A stretch of DNA of 11,684 nucleotides from Bacillota bacterium. Lineage in GTDB: Bacteria; Bacillota_C; Negativicutes; JAEYSJ01. The translations under genes and the position numbers were made by a program. The stretch covers positions 1 through 11,684 of the forward strand of contig JAEYSJ010000354.1 in NCBI GenBank assembly GCA_023434855.1, written 5' to 3'. The notes under the pieces are model-generated. The model was not told where the DNA came from. It was given only the letters and a program-made list of their open reading frames with translations, and did no database searches. Below are positions 1 to 5,291 of this stretch, in pieces (the first letter of the stretch is position 1; every line of letters starts with the position of its first letter).

Positions 1-43
1 GTCCCATACCCATACCCATACCCATACCTCCAAAGTGTCCCAT
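1..43 (-). CDS. 5' end of a Gly-Met repeat protein (partial, runs off left edge)
   Basis: Read on the minus strand, an ATG at 43-41 opens a frame that stays open to the window edge: 14 codons giving MGHFGGMGMGMGMG. A GGAGG ribosome binding site lies at 55-51, seven bases before the ATG, and a TATAAT-like box follows upstream at 86-81. The (CCCATA)n repeat visible on the plus strand is therefore most simply the coding sequence of a Gly-Met dipeptide repeat. Only the first residues are visible, so length and function are unknown. Low-complexity Gly/Met-rich proteins occur among spore coat and other surface or structural proteins, and a sigma-K-like promoter upstream would fit, but both are inference. 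The alternative is a non-coding hexamer repeat that happens to sit after a good ribosome binding site. Confidence 0.5.
   Translation of the reverse strand, partial: MGHFGGMGMGMGMG
3..26. repeat. Four tandem copies of CCCATA
   Basis: Four perfect head-to-tail hexamers at 3-8, 9-14, 15-20 and 21-26. A fifth partial unit, GTCCCATAC, recurs at 37-45. On the minus strand the unit is Gly-Met (GGT ATG), in frame with the start at 43. Gain or loss of a unit would change protein length by two residues without shifting frame. Confidence 0.85.
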
Positions 44-74
44 ACTCAAACCTCCAATAATTTATTTAATGGGT

Positions 75-112
75 TTGCTCATTATATCATATGCATAAAT
101 TGGGTAAGATGT
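75..112 (-). promoter_or_regulatory. Candidate promoter for the Gly-Met protein (sigma-A -10 or sigma-K type)
   Basis: On the minus strand a perfect TATAAT lies at 86-81, but no good -35 sits 16-18 bases upstream. Overlapping it, CATATGATA at 93-85 fits the sigma-K -10 pattern CATANNNTA, and an AC at 112-111 lies 17 bases upstream, matching the sigma-K -35 spacing. Transcription would start near 78-75, giving a leader of about 30 bases to the ATG at 43. These motifs carry little information in AT-rich DNA, so the assignment is tentative. Confidence 0.35.
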
Positions 113-203
113 TATGGTAATTTGTTATTTTAATTGAAAATATTAATGAAGTAATTATTAAATACTATCAAAATTAATGATTAACTATATATGAATTATC
201 AAT

Positions 204-232
204 TTTACAGAAGGTAATTGCTGTGATAATAT
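204..232 (+). promoter_or_regulatory. Predicted sigma-A promoter for the 76-aa membrane protein
   Basis: A -35 box TTTACA (204-209) and a -10 box TAATAT (227-232) are separated by 17 bases, and a TGA extension (224-226) lies directly before the -10 box, giving an extended -10 element. The start site would be near 239, with a leader of about 70 bases to the ATG at 310. Confidence 0.4.
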
Positions 233-309
233 TGTTAGAAATCCACTATTATCCATAATTGGTTGTTTTGCGTTGTACTTCTCCTATTAAATTTAGAAAG
301 GGGAAAAAT

Positions 310-540
310 ATGAGTGAAGATAATAAATGGTTCTCGAAATACGACTTTTCATTAGGAAGAAAATTAAGAAATACTAGCCCGATAGCTTCGAAAAAGACAT
401 TTAAAAAAGAGCAAGTAGACACTCCAACTAGTTTTCGCGGCCAAAGTATACTATTTTTTTGGCTGATGTTTATCTTCATGGTACTATTAGTACGATACGG
501 CCCAGGGATTTTCTCTTACTTTGGATTATTACATGAGTAA
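310..540 (+). CDS. Small single-pass membrane protein of unknown function
   Basis: A 76-residue protein starting at ATG 310. This start is preferred over the in-frame ATG at 259 because AGAAAGGGG lies at 295-303, correctly spaced for 310. The first 44 or so residues are polar and basic (many Lys, Arg, Ser and Thr). A single hydrophobic segment follows at about residues 46-62 (ILFFWLMFIFMVLLV), then a short tail rich in Gly, Phe and Tyr. The likely topology is a cytoplasmic basic N-terminus with one membrane anchor, from the positive-inside rule. It forms its own transcription unit, with a promoter-like element at 204-232 and a strong terminator just after the stop, and is divergent from the Gly-Met protein. 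I do not recognise a family. Confidence 0.75.
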   Translation: MSEDNKWFSKYDFSLGRKLRNTSPIASKKTFKKEQVDTPTSFRGQSILFFWLMFIFMVLLVRYGPGIFSYFGLLHE

Positions 541-566
541 CTTGATGATGAACTTAAAAAAAACGG

Positions 567-615
567 AGACCAGTAATTAAAGTCCGCTGCGACTTTAATT
601 AGCTGGTCTTTATTT
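567..615 (+). terminator. Intrinsic terminator after the 76-aa gene
   Basis: A long stem pairs 567-584 (AGACCAG...AAAGTC) with 591-609 (GACTTT...CTGGTCT), with a single bulged base and a six-base loop CGCTGC. TTTATTT follows. An A-run at 555-563 on the other side could let it work in both directions. Confidence 0.85.
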
Positions 616-638
616 CATGTTTAGTTCAGTATTTGAAA

Positions 639-692
639 GCAGTTGCCTAAAGGTAAAGTCGACCCGGTCGAAAGTGAGGACTGGCTTTTTTT
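639..692 (+). other. Folded stretch ending in a seven-T tract; possible sRNA end or attenuator
   Basis: Three short pairings can be drawn. TTGCC (643-647) pairs with GGTAA (652-656) around a TAAA loop. CGAC (660-663) pairs with GTCG (667-670). GCAGT (639-643) can close weakly on ACTGGC (680-685). TTTTTTT follows at 686-692. This resembles a small structured RNA with a terminator, but I cannot match it to a riboswitch class. It lies more than 80 bases upstream of the padR promoter, so it is not obviously that gene's leader. The rest of 541-851 holds only the terminator before it and the padR promoter after it. Confidence 0.3.
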
Positions 693-772
693 GCTGCCGC
701 CAGAGCTGCTTGATTGTATATGTCCTAGCATTTTTTAATGAATAAATCATGAAAATGTTTTTAAATCATCCC

Positions 773-801
773 TTGACTATTTTTGTTACTGTAATTATAA
801 T
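773..801 (+). promoter_or_regulatory. Sigma-A promoter of the padR operon
   Basis: The -35 box TTGACT (773-778) and the perfect -10 box TATAAT (796-801) are 17 bases apart. The start site would be near 808, within the inverted repeats described separately, and about 44 bases before the padR ATG. Confidence 0.8.
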
Positions 802-818
802 ATAAATGTAAATTACAT
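790..818. promoter_or_regulatory. Nested inverted repeats over the padR -10 box: likely PadR operator
   Basis: ATGTAA-A-TTACAT (806-818) is a perfect dyad over the predicted start site. A second dyad, TGTAATT (790-796) with AATTACA (811-817), brackets the -10 box. PadR-family repressors characteristically bind ATGT/ACAT half-sites over their own promoters. Here the ATGT and ACAT half-sites are five bases apart. Autoregulation is inferred from position and motif. Confidence 0.6.
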
Positions 819-851
819 ATAGATGATAATAACATAAGAAGAGGTGATTAT

Positions 852-1199
852 ATGGTGAAAAAATCCAAAAAGGGTCAGACTTATCGCCATACGCCAGCGT
901 TTATTCTTCTTTTTCTCGCCAGGGAAAATTTATATGGGGCCGCTCTATTAAACAAACTTCATGATGAGTTGCCATGTTATCGCACAGATAGTGCAGTAAT
1001 TTATCGGTCATTACAGGAGCTGGAAGAAGAAGGGGCGGTAAAATCATTCTGGGAGACGGATATTTCGGGGCCGGCAAAGAAATGGTATCAAATAACCGAT
1101 CTGGGGATGGGAAAGCTGGCGGAATTTAAAGAGGACATTGAAATGCGCAAGAGTAATTTTGATTATTTTCTAGCGGCGTATGAGGAGCTTAGTAAATAA
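852..1199 (+). CDS. PadR-family transcriptional regulator
   Basis: A 115-residue winged-helix DNA-binding protein. The GAGGTG ribosome binding site is at 841-846, before ATG 852. The fold is clear: an N-terminal helix with FILLFLARENLYGAALL (17-33), a recognition-helix region SAVIYRSLQELEEEG (47-61), and a wing with GPAKKWYQITDLG (73-85), the standard PadR hairpin. A short C-terminal helix (about 87-114) would form the dimer. At this length it belongs with the small PadR proteins that lack a large C-terminal domain. Such proteins usually repress an adjacent gene and respond to small hydrophobic or phenolic compounds, but the ligand cannot be read here. It is first in a likely operon with the flavodoxin and permeases, under a promoter bearing PadR-like half-sites. 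Confidence 0.9.
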   Translation: MVKKSKKGQTYRHTPAFILLFLARENLYGAALLNKLHDELPCYRTDSAVIYRSLQELEEEGAVKSFWETDISGPAKKWYQITDLGMGKLAEFKEDIEMRKSNFDYFLAAYEELSK

Positions 1200-1220
1200 A
1201 AATTTGGGAGGCGTTGGAAA

Positions 1221-1757
1221 ATGAAAAGCTTAATCTTATACTGGAGTGCAGGTGGTAATACAAAAAAAGTAGCGGAAACAATTGAAACAGCTATTTTAAA
1301 GAATAATGATATATCTGTGGATGTTGTACCAATAAGTGAAAAAATAGATATTGATTTTTATGACTATGACTTGGTTTTTCTGGGGGCTCCGTCATATCAA
1401 TGGATTCCACCGGAACCGGTGCAAAAATTTTTCAAATATACATTGGACCGGTATCGCGAGGGTAAAAGACCTGTTAGAATCCCAAAGAAGCCTGGTAAGT
1501 ATTCTGTAGTATTTTGCACTTTCGCCGGAGTTCATACTGGGTTTAAGGAAGGTTATACAGCAGGAAAGTATATGGCTCAGTTCCTTGAGCATCTAGGATT
1601 TTACGTTTTAGATGAATGGTATACTGTGGGAAAATTTCAAGGCTGGGAGGAAGGATCCAGATACGGTAAATTAGGGGATATATCAGATAGACCGAACCAA
1701 AACGACTTAGACAGCATATATCGAGACACGTTAGAACTCTTACAAGGTTTAAAATAA
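1221..1757 (+). CDS. Flavodoxin-family protein
   Basis: A 178-residue protein with a flavodoxin fold, expected to bind FMN in the cytoplasm and carry or deliver electrons. The N-terminal strand leads to a phosphate-binding loop SAGGNTKK (9-16), a variant of the T/S-x-T-G-x-T loop with G in place of the first T. A second FMN-contact loop is GAPSYQW (55-61), and the third strand-loop is VVFCTFAGVHTG (96-107). The start at ATG 1221 has GGGAGG at 1206-1211. It lies 21 bases after padR and is almost certainly co-transcribed. PadR-plus-flavodoxin pairs suggest a ligand-induced reductive response, but the substrate is unknown. There is no membrane segment or iron-sulfur cysteine motif. Confidence 0.85.
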   Translation: MKSLILYWSAGGNTKKVAETIETAILKNNDISVDVVPISEKIDIDFYDYDLVFLGAPSYQWIPPEPVQKFFKYTLDRYREGKRPVRIPKKPGKYSVVFCTFAGVHTGFKEGYTAGKYMAQFLEHLGFYVLDEWYTVGKFQGWEEGSRYGKLGDISDRPNQNDLDSIYRDTLELLQGLK

Positions 1758-1772
1758 AAGAACAATAGCATT

Positions 1773-1797
1773 TCAGAATTCTGAGCCGAAGGCTTAG
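1773..1797. other. Palindrome and short hairpin after the flavodoxin gene
   Basis: TCAGAATTCTGA (1773-1784) is a 12-base perfect palindrome. It overlaps a seven-pair hairpin, CTGAGCC (1781-1787) with GGCTTAG (1791-1797), loop GAA. No T-tract follows, so it is not a normal terminator. It may be an mRNA processing or stability element between the flavodoxin gene and the permeases. The 150-base gap to 1907 shows no other gene. Confidence 0.35.
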
Positions 1798-1906
1798 GTA
1801 ACTATCAAAGTGAAAACAGCAGATTCGCGAGTATGTCCAGTACTATTTGCTCATTTACTATTGCTTATCGTAGGGCTTATTAAATCGTCTGTTGGGAGGA
1901 GTTGCT

Positions 1907-2386
1907 TTGTTTACCACAATGTTATATTTTTTGGCGGGTGTGTTATTATTGATATCCTTTGTCAAGGATAAGGAAAAGAGTTTGCTGGCCTTAAAAAAGG
2001 CATGGAAGTCCTTCGAGAATATTCTGCCGCTATTTCTTTCAATTATCCTGATTATTGGGATGATGCTTGCATTTCTAAGCCCGCAAGAGATATCAAAGCT
2101 GATTGGCCAGCAGTCCGGCTGGTTGGGAATAATTGTGGCAGCAATTATCGGTTCGATAACGCTGATACCCGGGTTTGTAACATTCCCGCTGGCTGCTTCT
2201 TTATTAAAAAGTGGTGCAGGATTTACGCAAATAATTGTATTCATATCAACATCCATGATGGTTGGAATTGTTACCATGCCTGTTGAAATCAAATATTTTG
2301 GTCGCAAGGCTGCCTATATTCGAAATTCGTTGGCTTTTATTTTTTCATTTATTGTTGCAGCGGTGTTAGGGGTGGTACTCGCATGA
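1907..2386 (+). CDS. Half-size membrane permease, subunit 1 (YraQ/ArsP-like)
   Basis: A 159-residue integral membrane protein starting at TTG 1907. The GGGAGGA box at 1894-1900 is six bases before this codon. The upstream in-frame TTG at 1892 would overlap that box, and the ATG at 1919 is too far away. About four membrane segments are visible. The centre carries a conserved-looking stretch, LIPGFVTFPLAASLLKSG, then TQIIVFISTSMM. The pattern of a re-entrant G..P...P.A..L...G segment followed by a helix resembles the COG0701/PF03773 permeases, full-length members of which (about 300 aa) include YraQ and the organoarsenical exporter ArsP. This is half that length, with its second half encoded by the next gene. 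The usual cysteine motif PLCSCG of many YraQ proteins is absent. The substrate is unknown. Confidence 0.6.
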   Translation: MFTTMLYFLAGVLLLISFVKDKEKSLLALKKAWKSFENILPLFLSIILIIGMMLAFLSPQEISKLIGQQSGWLGIIVAAIIGSITLIPGFVTFPLAASLLKSGAGFTQIIVFISTSMMVGIVTMPVEIKYFGRKAAYIRNSLAFIFSFIVAAVLGVVLA

Positions 2387-2916
2387 TGCAAATAGTAAAA
2401 AGATATAAATATTTCCTGGGTATCGCCTTTATCAATTTACTTTTGGTATTGCTGGAACCGGCGGTTGGATTGGAATCAATTACGATATCAAAGGAAAATT
2501 TACAACAGATGCTGATGGTTATACCACCCATTTTTATTTTACTTGGTCTTCTTGATGTCTGGGATCCAAAAGAAACTATGATAAAACTGATGGGAGTTGA
2601 ATCTGGGTTAACAGGAATGACAGTTGCGTTTGTATTAGGCGCGGCCGCCGCAGGTCCTCTATATGCAGCTTTTCCCGTCGCTGGAGTCCTAATGAAAAAA
2701 GGCAGCAAATTTTCCAATGTAATAATATTTATTGGAGCATGGTCGACTACCAAAATACCACTATTACTATTTGAAGCGTCGACGATGGGTTTCCCTTTCA
2801 TGCTTGCCAGATTGATTTTAGATATACCGGGGATATTGTTTATTGCTTATATTACTGAGAAAATGATTACCCATAAAGAAAGGGAGCATATCTATCAAAA
2901 TGCTCAAATAATGTAA
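2383..2916 (+). CDS. Half-size membrane permease, subunit 2 (YraQ/ArsP-like)
   Basis: A 177-residue integral membrane protein. Its ATG overlaps the TGA of the preceding gene by four bases (ATGA), and AGGGGTGG lies at 2368-2375, indicating translational coupling and 1:1 synthesis. An N-terminal membrane segment (about 9-29), a second at about 45-60 and two or three later ones are visible. The core stretch GAAAAGPLYAAFPVAGVLMKKG followed by NVIIFIGAWSTTKIP parallels the core of subunit 1 position for position (P, A/T, FP, A, L, KxG, IIxFI). The two proteins are therefore probably homologous halves of one transporter that assemble as a heterodimer. The C-terminus is polar and charged. With PadR and flavodoxin upstream it may export a toxic or redox-active compound; this is inference. 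Confidence 0.6.
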   Translation: MMQIVKRYKYFLGIAFINLLLVLLEPAVGLESITISKENLQQMLMVIPPIFILLGLLDVWDPKETMIKLMGVESGLTGMTVAFVLGAAAAGPLYAAFPVAGVLMKKGSKFSNVIIFIGAWSTTKIPLLLFEASTMGFPFMLARLILDIPGILFIAYITEKMITHKEREHIYQNAQIM

Positions 2917-2933
2917 ATAGTTGGTAATTGCTG

Positions 2934-2973
2934 AAAGTATTGGATTAAAGAACAGTCCAATGCTTTTTCTTTT
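2934..2973 (+). terminator. Intrinsic terminator closing the padR-permease operon
   Basis: AAAGTATTGGA (2934-2944) pairs with TCCAATGCTTT (2956-2966), including one T-G pair, around an 11-base loop. The T-rich run TTTTTCTTTTT follows (2964-2974). Confidence 0.8.
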
Positions 2974-3057
2974 TGGGTGAATCAGAAGATGACTTTACAG
3001 CACAATTATATGACTTGAAATTATACAGAATTTGGTATAAATTAGAAAGGAGCTATT

Positions 3058-3792
3058 TTGCTATTGTTGGGCGGTGATGCAATGTGTGAATTGGAGGATG
3101 ACAAGACAGCGTCTGCGTGCTTTATCATAGAGAGAGGCAGTCCTTACGAGAAAGGCATTTGTATTCCATTAGCGGGAGATAAACTTATAGTTGGCAGGAC
3201 AACTAATTCATTTTCACCTGATGTTAGTTTTGAAAATTTTCTAATTTCGCGTAAACATTGTTGTGTCAGGAATTGTGCTGGGAAATGGACTATATCCGAT
3301 TTGGGAAGTAAACATGGTACAATAATCAATGGTCAGCCTATTATGGCCCTGGCAACCCATGTCCTTAACCATGGCGATAAGATAACACTTGCATCCGGTA
3401 TAGTAGCTTTGCGTTTCATGCTTTCTCTGGAGTTCGAGAAAACCCTTGATTTTGACAAAACACAACCTATTAAAGGTGTGAATGTGTCCATAGACTCACC
3501 TGTGCGTATTGATCTCGAAAAAATGACATTGTCAGTAGATAATCAGGCTGTTTCATTTTCAGTTAAAGAATGGCTGCTTTTGGAAGTGCTTTATAGACAC
3601 CGCAATAAATTTGTGAGCTATGAAGAAATACGGAAAGCAGTATGGGCGGAACGTTGTTTGCCTGATAACAAACCCCCGGATGTGGGAGTCGAAGAAATAA
3701 ATGTTCTTGTTTATCGTTTGCGCAAAAGACTTGGCACATATAGTAAAATACTTCAGACTGTTAGAGGACGTGGGTGTATATTGGAAATATAG
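3058..3792 (+). CDS. FHA domain plus OmpR/PhoB-type winged-helix transcriptional regulator
   Basis: A 244-residue fusion regulator. TTG 3058 is chosen because AAAGGAG (3046-3052) is well placed for it; ATG 3082 (236 aa, weaker GGCGGTGA box) is the alternative. The N-terminal half is a forkhead-associated domain: VGR (45-47), SRKH (64-67), DLGSKHGT (81-88) and NG (91-92), the phosphothreonine-binding signature, with His replacing the usual Asn in the SxNGT loop. The C-terminal half (about 150-242) is an OmpR-type winged helix, including KEWLLLEVLYRHRNKFVSYEEI and the recognition-helix and wing stretch NVLVYRLRKRLG...VRGRGCIL. There is no receiver domain. The linker EKTLDFDKTQP (127-137) has two KT sites. 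It is expected to be a cytoplasmic DNA-binding protein controlled by protein phosphorylation. It lies directly upstream of the beta-lactamase, with a terminator between them, and may regulate it. Confidence 0.9.
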   Translation: MLLLGGDAMCELEDDKTASACFIIERGSPYEKGICIPLAGDKLIVGRTTNSFSPDVSFENFLISRKHCCVRNCAGKWTISDLGSKHGTIINGQPIMALATHVLNHGDKITLASGIVALRFMLSLEFEKTLDFDKTQPIKGVNVSIDSPVRIDLEKMTLSVDNQAVSFSVKEWLLLEVLYRHRNKFVSYEEIRKAVWAERCLPDNKPPDVGVEEINVLVYRLRKRLGTYSKILQTVRGRGCILEI

Positions 3793-3800
3793 AAATATAG

Positions 3801-3834
3801 GCTATTGCCTGGTCTGAAGGGCAATGGCTTTTTT
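3801..3834 (+). terminator. Intrinsic terminator after the FHA regulator
   Basis: GCTATTGCC (3801-3809) pairs with GGCAATGGC (3820-3828), including one T-G pair, and is followed by TTTTTT. It implies that the beta-lactamase is transcribed from its own promoter. Confidence 0.85.
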
Positions 3835-3926
3835 ATAATGAAATTGTAAGACTGCAGCTATTTTTCTTTTCCGCAAAATCAAGTATCATAAAAGCATAAA
3901 TTCAGGGAATTAACATTGGGGAGGGA
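3835..3926 (+). promoter_or_regulatory. Beta-lactamase upstream region with direct repeat and weak promoter
   Basis: The 97 bases between the terminator and the GTG contain no strong -35/-10 pair. CATAAA is repeated at 3887-3892 and 3895-3900, eight bases apart, in a region that could hold the -10 box. GGGGAGGG (3918-3925) is the ribosome binding site. A poor promoter with short direct repeats fits activation by a winged-helix protein, but the binding site is not established. Confidence 0.3.
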
Positions 3927-3931
3927 ATGAA

Positions 3932-4735
3932 GTGAAAAGTATACTTGTAGTATTATTGTGCATTGCCATTATCAATGTAGGTCTGATGGCTGGCGTAAGT
4001 GCAGCCGACTCTGTGGCAAGGGAGGATATTGGCAAATATTTTGAGGGTTTCACCGGTACTTTTGTTATGTACGATAAGACTAATGACCGATACTTAGTCT
4101 TTAATGAGCCTTTAAGTTTAACCCGTTTGTCACCATGTTCGTCCTTTAAAATTTATAATTCGCTCATCGGTTTGGAAACCGGTGTTTTGGATCAGGAAGA
4201 TGTATATACTCTGATAAAATGGAATGGAACGCTTTACCCCTTTCCGGCCTGGAATCATGATCAAACACTGGCATCCGCAACACGGGATTCAGTTGTCTGG
4301 TATTTCCAAGAGCTCGCATCCCGAATTGGAGAAGAAAGAATGCAAACATATCTTGATAAGATTGGGTACGGCAACCGGGATATTTCGGGCGGGCTGACCA
4401 CATTCTGGCTGCGGTCTTCACTGCAGATTTCAGCCCGGGAGCAAGTGGACCTCTTGGACAAACTATGCTCTGGGAAATTGCCATTCTCGCCGGCTAATGT
4501 GGAGATAGTAAAAAAGAATATTACTTTATCGGAAGATAACGGTGTGCGATTAATGGGAAAAACGGGCTCTGGTTTTGCCGATGGGAAGTGGTTGCTTGGC
4601 TGGTTCGTCGGTTGTGTTGAAAAACAGGGTAATCGCTATTTCTTTGCTACCAATATTCAGGCAACGGATGGGGCGACTGGCGGGAAAGCCAGGGAGATTA
4701 CCAAAATGATTTTAAAAGATCTTGAGGTGTTATAG
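3932..4735 (+). CDS. Class D (OXA-type) serine beta-lactamase
   Basis: A 267-residue secreted enzyme that hydrolyses beta-lactams through an acylated serine. Residues 1-25 form a signal peptide (basic start, hydrophobic core, GVSA-AD cleavage site) with no lipobox. The class D motifs appear in order: S70-S-F-K73 (the STFK motif with Ser for Thr; Lys is normally carboxylated), S120-V-V (the SxV motif), Y146-G-N148, the FW of FWLRSSLQIS (W159, equivalent to the Trp that shields the carbamate), and K210-T-G212 with GWFVG after it. The length is normal for the class. It starts at GTG 3932, six bases after GGGGAGGG. It lacks the membrane and protease part of BlaR1 sensors, so it is an enzyme and not a receptor. 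It would act outside the membrane. Class D enzymes are known in some Gram-positive bacteria; substrate range cannot be read from the sequence. Confidence 0.93.
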   Translation: MKSILVVLLCIAIINVGLMAGVSAADSVAREDIGKYFEGFTGTFVMYDKTNDRYLVFNEPLSLTRLSPCSSFKIYNSLIGLETGVLDQEDVYTLIKWNGTLYPFPAWNHDQTLASATRDSVVWYFQELASRIGEERMQTYLDKIGYGNRDISGGLTTFWLRSSLQISAREQVDLLDKLCSGKLPFSPANVEIVKKNITLSEDNGVRLMGKTGSGFADGKWLLGWFVGCVEKQGNRYFFATNIQATDGATGGKAREITKMILKDLEVL

Positions 4736-4740
4736 TCATA

Positions 4741-4767
4741 AAAAAACCGGGCAAAACGCCCGGTTTC
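4741..4767. terminator. Bidirectional terminator between the beta-lactamase and the 72-aa gene
   Basis: AAACCGGGC (4744-4752) pairs perfectly with GCCCGGTTT (4758-4766) around AAAAC. The A-run at 4741-4746 supplies a U-tract in the minus direction, and TTTCTATTT serves the plus direction. The flanking genes are convergent. Confidence 0.85.
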
Positions 4768-4789
4768 TATTTAAAATGAAATTATCAAA

Positions 4790-5008
4790 TTACGAACAAA
4801 GTGTTAATACTTCTTCTGATGCCTGTTTGCTTCTAATATATGATACTAATTTTTGGCTTTGAATTAGTCCCAAGTACAGCATAGCATACCCAAGGTTGTC
4901 AGAGCATAAAACATCTATTTCTCTTAAAAATTCAGGTTTTATTCCTTGTTTTTGACACTCCTCTTCAATAATTCTGGTAGCAAGTCTTATTTTATGCAAT
5001 TTACTCAT
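4790..5008 (-). CDS. Small hypothetical protein (72 aa)
   Basis: A 72-residue protein on the minus strand, starting at the ATG 5008-5006. AAGGAG lies about 11 bases upstream (around 5021-5027), slightly far but usable. The sequence begins MSKLHKIRLATRIIEEECQ and is predicted mostly helical, with charged stretches, a central hydrophobic patch (AMLYLGLIQ) and three cysteines (18, 34 and 71). There is no clear signal peptide or transmembrane segment. I do not recognise the family; it does not show the SQxLD signature of Spo0E-like phosphatases. It shares a bidirectional terminator with the beta-lactamase and is divergent from the next small gene. Confidence 0.6.
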   Translation of the reverse strand: MSKLHKIRLATRIIEEECQKQGIKPEFLREIDVLCSDNLGYAMLYLGLIQSQKLVSYIRSKQASEEVLTLCS

Positions 5009-5164
5009 TCTTTTTTATTCTCCTTTCAGCGGCATCAGCTAAACTAGTTATACTTTTGCTTAAAATGGCTAATTATAAGTATGCTTCACAGCCTTTGAAA
5101 TTCTTCTAGCTAGATAATATCATTTTCTAAATAGCTGTAGGTTAAATAAATGTAAAAATTGGGT

Positions 5165-5177
5165 AAAGCCAGGCTTT
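5165..5177. promoter_or_regulatory. Inverted repeat in the intergenic region between two small genes
   Basis: AAAGCC-A-GGCTTT is a perfect 6-1-6 dyad between the divergent 72-aa and 129-aa genes. It may be an operator or, weakly, a hairpin. The remainder of 5009-5291 is AT-rich and holds no gene that I can support. Confidence 0.3.
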
Positions 5178-5291
5178 GATGCGGAATTTTAATAACGATC
5201 AGGGCCTGTGTTTTCATTAAATTTATTTGGAGGATTTATTTTTCAATAGAGCAAACTAATAGTATATATTAAAGGATTAGGAGGGATAAGT

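Noticed and set aside
1..57. Possible CRISPR array or telomere-like repeat
   Set aside because: Units are six bases head to tail without spacers, and the minus strand gives a coding explanation with a ribosome binding site.
1858..2307. 149-aa reading frame on the minus strand
   Set aside because: It is the antisense of the first permease gene, has no ribosome binding site, and its composition reflects the complement of membrane codons.
2349..2801. 150-aa reading frame on the minus strand
   Set aside because: It is the antisense of the second permease gene, with no ribosome binding site or recognisable domain.
3015..3041. TTGAAA-N15-TATAAA promoter for the FHA regulator
   Set aside because: The spacer is short, and the start site would fall inside the ribosome binding site at 3046-3052, so translation from TTG 3058 would be impaired.
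3932..4735. BlaR1-type sensor instead of an enzyme
   Set aside because: The protein has only a signal peptide before the penicillin-binding domain; there are no multiple membrane spans or metalloprotease motif.
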